Source of the DNA: Staphylotrichum longicolle
Lineage: Eukaryota > Ascomycota > Sordariomycetes > Sordariales > Chaetomiaceae
Assembly (NCBI GenBank): GCA_019096155.1
Contig: JAHCVI010000004.1
Location: 3,720,001-3,784,000, forward strand
Length of the DNA: 64,000 nt
Direction: 5' to 3'
The translations under genes and the position numbers were made by a program. Below the pieces are notes generated by a model. It did not search any database. It saw only the letters and a list, made by a program, of their open reading frames with translations, and was not told the origin of the DNA. The stretch's first letter is position 1. Each line of letters opens with the position of its first letter. Below, in pieces: positions 1 to 9,108 of this stretch.

Positions 1-630
1 GGGTTTGAGGTTTGTGATGTTGTGACGGAGGTTGTCGTCGCCGGCGTTGTGCCTGTAGAGCTGGCCGCGGAAGTGGTGGTCGCTTGGGACGAGGAAGAGG
101 AGGAGCTCGTTTGCTGGAGGACCTTGACGAACTGTGTCGATTGTGTGTCCCACCGAGCAGACACTTGAGGGTTAGACGGGAACACGTCGAACCGGGCGAC
201 GCCCTCGTCGCAGCAGAAGGGGCGCGCGTGGTCGCAGCAGAAGGACGTGTCGCTCTTGGTCACGTTGGAGCAAGATATCAGGTCTGTTCCGCCCGTGTTG
301 GCACCTGGGAGTTTTGTCAGCATCTCTACAAACCCCCACTGAAGTGGAAAACCCAAACGCACTCAAACAGTACTGGGGGCAGTCAGCAGATGCCCAATTC
401 TTGTCTGTGCATGATCCTCGAATTGTATGTCCGTCGGGACTTCGGCATAGTTTGTTTGTCAGGCAAACGGATCCCTGCCCTCCGCCGCAGCATGCGCTAT
501 TGGCGTCGTCCGGGCCGCAAGGGAAATCATTTGCTGCCTTTTGACCGTTCGGGTAGTAGCATTGCTTCTGGGCGTAGCCGACCCCAGAGAGGCAAAGGCC
601 CAGCAGGATGCTGGCCGTGAGGCTTTTCAT
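1..630 (-). CDS. Cys-rich secreted/surface protein, 3' end beyond window
   Basis: Exons 363-630 and <1-304, separated by a 58-nt intron with a GTGCGT donor. The first 20 residues form a signal peptide ending near GVGYAQ. A Cys-rich ectodomain follows (motifs QCYYPNG, RGSCTDKNW, ISCSNVT, SFCCDH, PFCCDEG), then a Ser/Thr-rich stalk that is still open at position 1. The next gene over, on the other strand, is a paralogue with the same cysteine spacing plus a membrane segment, so this one may also be a type I membrane protein. Role is unknown; proteins of this build are often called wall-integrity-sensor-like, which is inference. Exon phases agree (A|GT makes Ser). The ATG at 630 is the only one that leaves a good signal peptide. 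Confidence 0.8.
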
Positions 631-1069
631 ATCGGTTCGGGGGATTCCCCGTCCGTCATATGGTTACAGATGACGGGAAGGAAGAGAACAGGAGGAAAAT
701 GGAGCTCCAGCAAGTTGCAGAACCCGGTCTTTTGGCTCATCTGCGACACTCCCCTGACCTTTGTTACCCGCTTGGCGGCTGCCTCTCCCTGCGCCCCCTG
801 CCGTTACCGCCGTTGACCTGCATTAGCGTCCCATCCCGAGGTGTGAATCAAGGCGTTCGCGGCTCGTGGGCCAATCATGCGCCAACGCTGTGCTGCCGTT
901 TCGCTTGGCTGAAGACCTGAGCGGGCCACTCAGATTGTGGTTTGATCAGTCGATGTAACCCTGCACGATGGGGGCGGGTTGTACAAGTACTGCACTTTAA
1001 GAGTCTATCTCATCAATCCTTCATGCCTCCCTCATTTACTCTTCGTCACGCACCAAGCGCGTTCCTGCA

Positions 1070-2124
1070 ATGTTAAACAACAGAGTCAACCCCGTCATCA
1101 TGGGGGCTTCACGCCATGGAGTACAAAAAGGGGCCGGAGTATCTCGATATTTTCCCTTGTTGCTCTTATTTACTCTGGCTTCTGCTGCGAGTCGTTGCTA
1201 CTATCCAACCTCGAAAGAGGCTGTTGGCGATGTCCCCTGTGATCCAGATGCAGAGAACAGCCCCTGTTGTGCCGGGGGTCCAGGTGCAATGTGCCTTTCC
1301 AACAGGTCCTGCAAGGGGCCTGGCCGGACCATGATTCGGGGTTCATGTACAGACAAGACTTGGGGCTCACTTGATTGCCCCCTCTACTGTTATCTAGGTC
1401 AGTGGTGTCATGACTTTTAGCTGGTGCCAACTAACAGGTCTACGACGCAGCCCCAGCACTCGGGCCTGATCTGATATCTTGCGGCAACGTGACTGGGAGG
1501 GACACCTCGTTCTGCTGCGACCATACAGTTGACTGCTGCGACTCGGGAACGGGCCGGTTCGAGTTGCTTCCGTCGAACCCGGAAGCATGGGCAACTTGGG
1601 ACAACACCAAATCTCAATTCGTGGTGGTGAAGCCTCTTTCAACGGCTACGACCACGACCGCGACCATTTCTACGTCCACGACTGCCAGCACAACTACGGC
1701 CAGCTCCACCCCTGCGAGCACAACCCCGTCTGCCGTCTCGACAACGCCTCAACCTTTGCCAACAGATCCAGTACAGACCGGGTCATCAGGCTTGTCCACC
1801 GCTGCGCAAGCCGGCATCGGGGTCGGCGTCTCGGTGACTGCAATTCTTCTCGGCGTCATCGGCTATCTGCTCTGGAAACTGTCCCAGAAGAGAAATGGAA
1901 TCAACTTGGCGGAGAACCAACAGCAAAGCACAAGCCAGCAGTATCCCGCGCCGCCATATCCCGCGGAGCTCCTGCAGCCGCAATCGCGCACTTTCTACGG
2001 CGGCGAATTGCCGACGGAGCAGGAGGTTCGAGAGCTGGACGGATCCTCAAAGTTCACACCCGCCGAGTTGCTGGGGGATCATCCTAGGGACCAACCGATA
2101 GGTCGAGGGGAACAATGGCGATGA
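1070..2124 (+). CDS. Cys-rich ectodomain, Ser/Thr stalk, single-TM surface protein
   Basis: Exons 1070-1397 and 1451-2124; the 53-nt intron has a GTCAGT donor, a CTAAC branch site and a GCAG acceptor, giving about 333 residues. The order is: N-terminal signal (YFPLLLLFTLASAAS), Cys-rich domain (RCYYPTS, RGSCTDKTW, ISCGNVT, SFCCDHTVDCC), Thr/Ser/Ala-rich stalk, one membrane span near residues 228-250 (GVSVTAILLGVIGYLLW), then an ~80-residue cytoplasmic tail rich in Gln, Pro and Glu. The architecture resembles fungal wall-stress sensors, but ligand and partner are unknown. The start could also be the ATG at 1100, which still includes the signal. It is divergent from its paralogue, with 439 bp between the two ATGs. 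Confidence 0.85.
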
Positions 2125-2944
2125 TTGCACACTATCTACTTGCCTAATATTGGTTCCGCGTGTTTTGGTCAAGTGGGCAATGATTGATGGGCAGAGGTAG
2201 GCCTGATACCAGCGGATCACCACGCTACTGCACCCCTTTCTTGAAATGCCACCTTGAAAAGGTGGAGTTCCGGGTCTTCGAGAGTTGCCTGCTCACAGAG
2301 GATGGCAAACGGGCATGCCGCTTGGTTGTCCATAATCTTGCGCGACTCGGAGACCGTACAGGCAGTTGATCCCCGCTGTTGAACAATAGCGACCCTCTCC
2401 AGGTTCTAAGACGAACAACTTACAGCAGGTGGCCGAGGACTTCACCTGAGTGGTTGATCCCAGCTATAAAGGAGGACACAACATCGCCATACAAACCAGC
2501 TTTGCGCCTCTACTTGGCAATTTCGGCTGTCGTTTGGGCACCTTGAAATTAGGGCGGCGGATGTGGCCGTGAGGAGCACAGGCGGGTATGGGCGATGATT
2601 CTGTTCCTTTTGTGGCGCAATGAGGCCGCTTGAATTTGAGGTGATTGTTGGTGCGAGAAAGCGGGTGTTCGTGATTGTGCGTGAACATGATGATGGGGCT
2701 AGGGAAGAATCTGGGGGCAAGGAGAGAGGAGGAGAAGCATTCGCTCGTCTGAGTGACGTTGGATACCTTACAAATGCGGCAGCATGCCTCACACTTCCTG
2801 GTCTGCTTGGTACCATTGACGAATCAAGTAGACTTGACATGCTAAACTTCTTTTCACGGGTTGCTCGGCTGTCCTTTGGAACTCGTTGCAAAGCGCCCTC
2901 GTCCGCTTCATCAGACGATTTGCTCTCCGTCGCGCTGCTTTCCG
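2125..2944. other. intergenic, with an open minus-strand frame
   Basis: No independent gene is supported here. On the minus strand a second frame stays open from 3239 to 2442 and could encode an alternative tail for the rhodopsin-domain gene that ends at 2945. Nothing else recognisable was seen. Confidence 0.4.
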
Positions 2945-4307
2945 TCACGTCCCTTGCTTGAAGCTCAGTCTCGGAGGCGGACACAGCATCCCCCTCCTGA
3001 GTCCGGACCCGTCCACTATGCTGCCAATGGTCCGATGCTGAAAGGGAAACTCCGTACGGCTCGCCTCTGGGGACGTTCGACGGATCGGTTGTGGCTCCTG
3101 ATTCTGAGGCGTTCCGCCGCTTCTTTGCCGGTTCTGGAAGAGGTGCGCGTAGAGCGGCCGGATGGTGGGGATGCTGCAGAGGGTGATGGCAGAGCCCAGC
3201 TCGGCAATGGTCCAGATGACGACATTGGGGACGCTCCACGTGGGGTCCTTCGACTGGTTGAGGTCATGGAGGTAGGGGAACCGGAGCAGAGTCGAGATCA
3301 TGGTGAAGACACCGAGCGAGCAGATGGCCACGACGACGTATCGCTGTCTTCTGGAGACGCGGAGTTCTGAGGAGAGGTCAACTTCGCCGGTCCACTCGCG
3401 GCAAACAGGACAGGGCTTGCGTACTCCTGAACAGAACCCAGGGCAGACTCAAAATGGCAATGTCGGTGGCGAGGTTGAAGGCCGCATCGGCGTAGTAGAA
3501 GGCCTGCTGGTTGAAGCAGGTCCCGTCGACGGACTTGTCCCAGTAGTAGTTGATGGGCCGACACTGCAGAAACAAGCCGATAGTAAAGGCACTCTGCTCG
3601 GCGCAGATGAAGCCTATCAGGCAGTAAAGCGCTATCTTGCGGTCATGGACAGCCGGCAGACATCGGATGAAGAAGAGGACGATGGCGACCTTGACCGTGG
3701 CGAGCGATGGCGGATAGAGAATCTGGGAAGAGAAACCGCACTGCAAAGGGTGGCGGTCAGCCGTGGCCCGTATCAGAACTTGGTGCTGTGTCATTACCTT
3801 CTGCATCAAGACGGCCGACTCCGGTGAGATGGTCCAGATGTGGTGGCCGAGGCCATAGTGCATGGCTGTCTGCAGTTAGCAGGAGAAGAAATCACGGCAG
3901 ACATGTCGTCTTACCAAAGATGGTCGCGATAGCCAGTCCAATATACAGCACCTAAAGATGCAATTGCATCTCGGGTCAGCGAGGGCGGGTCAGGGGGTGA
4001 GTCGTTCTGAGAGGCCTACCAGTCCGACGACGATAAGGGCATCATCTTTGCCGATATGCGTGAAGCGCCATCGCGAATACAGCCGCAGACAGACCGTGAA
4101 AAATGCTACGGGGAGAAACGATCCCAGAAACCCGTAAAGCAGGGCGGATCTGGTGTGCTCGCTCTGTGTTGGTGTTAGAGACCGGACTCCGGGCGACTAC
4201 TCCGAACCGGAAGTTCCGGGCTTCCGGGCGCTCCAGGCTGAGCGGGGTTTCGGCGTCGGGCGACTTACGGCAAAGTCTTCATCTACCGCGTGCTGCCTGG
4301 GAATCAT
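2945..4307 (-). CDS. rhodopsin-domain integral membrane protein (PTH11-like fold, no CFEM)
   Basis: Six exons: 4269-4307, 4020-4163, 3915-3951, 3798-3865, 3425-3740 and 2945-3366, about 341 residues, all phases consistent. It belongs to the fungal 7-TM rhodopsin-domain family: N-terminal TM (LLYGFLGSFLPVAFFTVCLRL), the family's DDALIVVG and GLGHH motifs, AIVLFFIRCLPA, FLQCRPINYYWD with TCFNQQAFYY, TDIAILSLPW, then LRVSRRQRYVVV before TM6 and a last span around IWTIAELGSAITL. Members sit in the plasma membrane and some act as GPCR-like receptors in appressorium signalling; ligand and role here are unknown. The C-terminal ~60 residues are uncertain because another frame is also open there. A similar gene lies at 7129-8340. 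Confidence 0.82.
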
Positions 4308-5033
4308 GGTCCTTCTCGAGGCGCGCAACAAGTCGTTCTGTCGCGGATGACATCAAGTTCATGAGACACAAGGGACAATGGGACATTCATGGAGGGTTGT
4401 CGTTGTCAAAGCACAAGGCTCAAGGTGCTCGTTGTCGACGCGACATTTCCTTTTGTCACATTCCCACCTCACCGCGCTGCTGTCCGGGTCCTTGCCTGCC
4501 GCCTGGCACACCGGTTGGATCTTCAAGGGCAGCACATGGCCAGAGCGGCGCTGAAGCGTGGTGATTGGCCCTGAGAAGACAGGGCGCTGGCGCTAGGGCC
4601 CGGCCTCGGCGAGCTGCTTCCCCTTCTGTGCCTCGTGGATGGCGAAATACTGCGCGCCACATCGCTAGCGATGCCCCCTGCCCCTGGCCTGCCTTAGGGC
4701 CGGGTTCTCGGGTTTTAGCTTCCGTCGAGTCCCTCCAACTCGTGTTCTTGGCTTGCTTCTTGCCAGTTGCCAGCAACGATTTTGGGGCCATCTGCTCGTC
4801 AAGGTTCTCAGGTTTTGTCGTTGAATTGTTGTTGGACCAACAGCGCTTCTTGTTGATCTTTCCCTCTCGCTCCATGTCACGATGCTAAGGTATCCCGCAA
4901 GACAAAGCCATCTTGAACTAAAACCTGAATTACATCCTCCAACAGCCCGGGTATATCCTCATTATCCATCGTTGCCTTTACCAACCCACCTTGAGATCGT
5001 CAAACCAAACCAACGCCCCAACCACCCCTCATC
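4308..5033. other. intergenic
   Basis: The spacing region between two minus-strand genes. It should hold the promoter of the rhodopsin-domain gene (ATG at 4307) and the 3' region of the SLATT gene. No gene or RNA recognised. Confidence 0.4.
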
Positions 5034-6278
5034 TCACTTCCTGACCACAGCCTCGGCATCCAGGTCCCCATCGCGATGTGACACGGTGATGGACACCTCG
5101 CGGGGCGGCCGTGGTGTGTGCTCCTCCACTTCCCTGACGACTGACTTGCCCAGGTTCCTCAACTCTCCCGCGGCCCTCTGCTCCCCCTCGTGAACGGCGT
5201 GTGACGCGTAGTGCGCGGCATCGTGCGCGGCGTAGCGTGCCGTGTCCCTCCCATCCTGCACCGTCTCCTCCACGCGCGCCTTCACCTTCTCGAGCGTCTC
5301 CTCCAGCCCCCTCAGCCTCGCCACGACATCCCCCGCCTTGGCCTCGACGCCCTCGGCCACATGCCCCATGTGCGTCCGCACCGCCTGCGCCGTCGCCGTG
5401 TCATCCAGCCCCCTCAGCTTGCCCACCACATCCTCCGCCTTGACGTCCACCCCGCCGTGCGGGATATGCACCGAGCTGACGTGTGCCCGCAACTTCTTGA
5501 CCGTGTCGTCCAGCCCCCGCAGCTTGCCCGCGATCGCCTCCGCCTTGTTCACGTCCACGCCAGTATTGAGTTGCAGTCCCCCGCCCGCGCTCTTGGCGCT
5601 GTACCCGTCGGGCGTGCTCATCTCAATCTCGCGCTTCGTGCTGTCGTACATGGCACGGATGCTCTCGACGACCTCGTACACGTCGAGCGCGCACCCCTCG
5701 AGCGCGAGGTCGCGCTCGCGGTGCTCAATGTACTCGCGCACCTTCTTCCACTCGCCCGCGCAGTACTTGAACCGCGCCGGGTACCCGGAGCCCTTGAGGT
5801 AGGTCAGGAAGCCCGCGATGACGGTGTTGATGGCCCCGAAGGCCGTGATGGCCTTGTTGTCGGCGTTGGCGGCGCCGAGGGCCGTCAGCGCGGCCGCGAC
5901 GATGATCTGCAGGAAATAGCACGCGTTGATGGCCGCCGAGAAGACCTTGTAGCTGTCCTTGGCGGTCTGCTCCGAGTGCACGACGCGCGCGTACAGGCCG
6001 ATGTTGTCGGCGGCGCGGTGGGGGGACTCGCTGAAGCCGAGGTGCGGCGCCGCGGTGATGCCGAGCATGAGGCGGAAGAGGGTGAGGGCGTCGTCGGTGG
6101 TGGTGAGGCGGTGGGGGTGGGGGCCCGTCGACCAGTGGGCGTGGCTCGGGGGCAGGGTGGACGAGCCCATGACCGAGTCGGCCGTCGTCGGCGCCTGGTG
6201 TTCCTCATCGGAGCGGATCGCGGACGGGCGGCGTTTGGAGCCGGCCAGGCGCATGAGAGCGTGGAAGAAGGACGCCAT
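5034..6278 (-). CDS. fungal SLATT-domain 2-TM protein with C-terminal repeats
   Basis: Single exon, 414 residues. Residues ~98-190 match the fungal SMODS/SLOG-associating 2-TM domain (SLATT_fungal): a polar lead-in with YARVVHSEQTAKDSYKVFSA, TM1 (INACYFLQIIVAAALTALGA), a short loop, TM2 (ITAFGAINTVIAGFLTYLKG) and the trailing WKKVREYIEHRERDLAL helix. Bacterial SLATT proteins are predicted pore-forming effectors of nucleotide-signalling conflict systems; the function of fungal members is not established. Residues ~240-340 hold three ~35-residue units with a GKLRGLDDT-type core, probably a coiled coil or amphipathic helices. It lies between two rhodopsin-domain genes on the same strand. Confidence 0.85.
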   Translation of the reverse strand: MASFFHALMRLAGSKRRPSAIRSDEEHQAPTTADSVMGSSTLPPSHAHWSTGPHPHRLTTTDDALTLFRLMLGITAAPHLGFSESPHRAADNIGLYARVVHSEQTAKDSYKVFSAAINACYFLQIIVAAALTALGAANADNKAITAFGAINTVIAGFLTYLKGSGYPARFKYCAGEWKKVREYIEHRERDLALEGCALDVYEVVESIRAMYDSTKREIEMSTPDGYSAKSAGGGLQLNTGVDVNKAEAIAGKLRGLDDTVKKLRAHVSSVHIPHGGVDVKAEDVVGKLRGLDDTATAQAVRTHMGHVAEGVEAKAGDVVARLRGLEETLEKVKARVEETVQDGRDTARYAAHDAAHYASHAVHEGEQRAAGELRNLGKSVVREVEEHTPRPPREVSITVSHRDGDLDAEAVVRK

Positions 6279-7128
6279 GGTGTATTACTCAGGCTGCTCA
6301 CGCTATCCGTACGTACGGGAGGCGGCGCGCGGTGGATGTCCGGTTGAGGCACGAGATCCCCTGCCCACACGGGGGGAGAGGGAGGAGACTTGGGATCGCC
6401 ATTCAGCTGGGCTGCTCGCAAGCTTTGAGCAAACACAGGGTTGCACCCCCAAAAGTCCAGAACGCAGGCGGCCGTCCCCTCCAGACTTTTTTTTCCATCG
6501 TCCATCACGCCGGCGTCCAGACCGGGTGTGATCGACGGCAGAGCCAATGATGTGTCCGATAGCCTGCTGCAGCCCGCGGCCAAGGGAATGGTGTGTTTCC
6601 CCTCATTGGATATCCTCAGGTGTGGTCAGGTCCAGGCGTGCATGCCCTCCCGGTGATCAATTTCCCGGGGGGGAGGTCCAGCTCAGCCTCTGGTCGCTTG
6701 TCTTGCGGGAAGGGGTTAGTCCAATTTGGCGCGAGGGCTGTCCCGCCTTCTCTGCCCGCGCGAAAGCAGCCCAGCGCAACGTTCCGAAACATTAAAGGCT
6801 GCTAGCGCGGGAGGGGCAGAGGTGACTCTGAATTCTAGCGCCTCCAATTCTGGGTTCTGGCCGTGTGTGCATGCGATAGAGAACCTGGGGGTGGCGCCCT
6901 GCAGTCGCAAACACAAACATGCAGCCCCAGATTCTCTAGTGACTTGGTATGCAACTCTCGACTGTATGTACCACAGTCTGACAGACATCTGTACGTCGCA
7001 GGATGACACCAACCTTGTCAATACCACCTGACTCGAGTCATTCCGCTGTCATGCAGTGTCCTTGGGCCTTGCCGTGCAGGTATTGGCTGAGCGAGCTAAC
7101 AGGTGGAAGAGTTTGGTGCTTATTATCT
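6279..7128. other. intergenic
   Basis: Promoter side of the SLATT gene and 3' side of the next minus-strand gene. Short frames here show no family resemblance. Confidence 0.4.
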
Positions 7129-8340
7129 TCAAGCTGAAGTGAGATGTACCTCAAATGTCCTCTGTCTCTCTTCCCCCCTGTCCTCCGACTGCCGGCCAGC
7201 CGTTCCCACAGAAGCCAGCTCAATATCAACCTCGGGCTTCGCCTCGCCCCGCTCTCGCCGAGCACTCCGTCCGTTGTGCTCAGGCACGACCCGGAGAATG
7301 TCTTCCTCGCTCTCGTTCGGAACGTGCTTCGTCAGCGTGCGCGACCCGCCGCCCCGTTCCACGCCGCCCTGAATCGGGACCGACCTCGTGCCGCCCGAGG
7401 AACCCACGGAAATGCCGAGGCGGCCGAGAAGGCGCAGGTAGGGCCCGCGGAGGTAGGGGATGCACGCGGCGATGATGCCGACCTGGGCCTCGATGCTGGC
7501 CCAGACGGCGATGGACAGGCCGTGGCCCGCGTAGTCGGTGGTCCCGTCGAAGCGCTGCACGATGACCGTCTTGACGATGGAGGCGGCCGACGCCACCAGC
7601 CCGAGGCTCATGAGAAACCCAATGACGAACCGGTCGCGGGCCGAGCGGCGGACGTGGCGCAAAAAGGTCAGCGGGATCGTGGCGTAGATGACGTCGGTGA
7701 CGACGACCAGCACCGCGGCCACCGTCATGCCGACCTTGAAGGCGTCGTCGCCCCAGCACCGCTTCTCGGTCACGGCGGGATCCCAGAGCGCCTGGATGGG
7801 GATGCAGCGCGTCGACTGCATGATGGTCACGAAGACGGCCGTCGCGATCTGCACGCCGATGACCGAGTAGAGGAACACGGCCCAGCCGCGCGCCCGCTGG
7901 AAGCGCCGCAGCATCACGGCGATGCTGGTCTTGAGCAGCGCCACCGACCACGTCGACGTGATCTCGGCCACGACGCTGAGGGGTGTGATCTGGTTGACGT
8001 AGCTTTGCGGTTGGTATTCTGGGCGATGGCCCAGCATGGGCGCCGCGGCTCTGAGGATGACGGCCATGTCAACGAGACCAAAGGCCTTTCTGTGTCAGTA
8101 CCAGCCTGAAAGAGAGAGAACAAAGGAGGAAGGCCTCCCACTCACAACAGCGGCCACGACCAGATAATCGTCAGCCTCGAGGCTTGTCTTCCACCGCGCG
8201 GCGGTGCGCATCAACACAATCAGAGTCGACAGCGTAAAGAGCACCGGGACGACGCCAACGTAGGTGCGGCTGCTGTTGTACTGCAGGTCGGTCACCGGCA
8301 CGCCTGGCACATCGGCCGTGACCCCCGACGGGCCTGCCAT
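7129..8340 (-). CDS. rhodopsin-domain integral membrane protein
   Basis: Exons 8146-8340 and 7129-8085, 383 residues; donor GTGAGT, acceptor ending in AAAG preceded by CTGAC, both phase 0. The N terminus faces outside with NSS. TM1 (VGVVPVLFTLSTLIVL) is followed by the family motif LEADDYLVVAAVV, WSVALLKTSIAVMLRRFQ, the loop Cys pair RCIPIQALWDP and KRCWG, TM5 (AAVLVVVTDVIYATIPLTFL), RHVRRSARDRFVIG, and a final span (WASIEAQVGIIAACIPYLRG). The ~90-residue tail is acidic and Arg-rich. It is a distant relative of the gene at 2945-4307. Receptor-like function is possible but unproven. Confidence 0.85.
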
Positions 8341-9108
8341 GGCTGCCGAGAGGATCGGTCATCCAGAGGTTTTGATTCTTCCAGCAGCGAACAATCCGCT
8401 GAACTCCGAGCGCGTGGACCGGCAGGCCATGTTGGCTGTCGAAACGCAGAAAGAAATGACTCTCGATTGCCTTGGGGGGACCCTCCTTGACCCCCTGTGC
8501 GCTGGTCTTGAATCCCATTACCCCGGACTTGCTTGACCCGAGCCAGCGCGTCGGGTCTCGCGAGTGCGGAGACACATTCCCGAAGCTCGGGATCTACCCT
8601 TGCAAGCCAACTGTGGCAACGGACATGAACCCGCGCTCGCCAATGGCTTCGCTCATTGCGATCGTGCTGGAGAAAGGTAGATCCAGCCTTGATCTGACAT
8701 TTGAACCATGATCCTGGGCCCCGCAAATACCAAACCCCATCTCAAACGGCCGGCGAAGCGTGTGTAAGTCAAGGGTGAGGTGGTGGCCGATCGATCCGGC
8801 CCCAACCCGCGCGCCTTCAGGCCCAGAGTTTCGATCACTCGTCCCCGACCTGTTTCCCCGTACCCTACGGCGGAGTCTGCTCGGCTGTCCCCAGTAGAAC
8901 AGAAATGTGAAGAATATGGATTAGTGTATTATATTATACTTCGTATATTGGAGGGATCCGCAATGAGGACCAAACTCAACCACTTCGGTAACTGTTATGC
9001 AACCCAACCCCGAATGCTCCGCCACATGATCAAGACCCGTGTACGCCGTCAGATAGAAAATGACACCTTCCATGCAAACCAAAACTGGGCCCCAAAAAAC
9101 TTAACATG
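8341..9108. other. intergenic
   Basis: Promoter region of the rhodopsin-domain gene and 3' region of the coiled-coil gene, including an AT-rich patch near 8920-8950. No gene recognised. Confidence 0.4.

Noticed and set aside
5211..6347. 378-codon plus-strand frame
   Set aside because: Antisense to the SLATT gene; Arg/His-rich without domain features.
7144..8109. 321-codon plus-strand frame
   Set aside because: Antisense to the second rhodopsin-domain gene.
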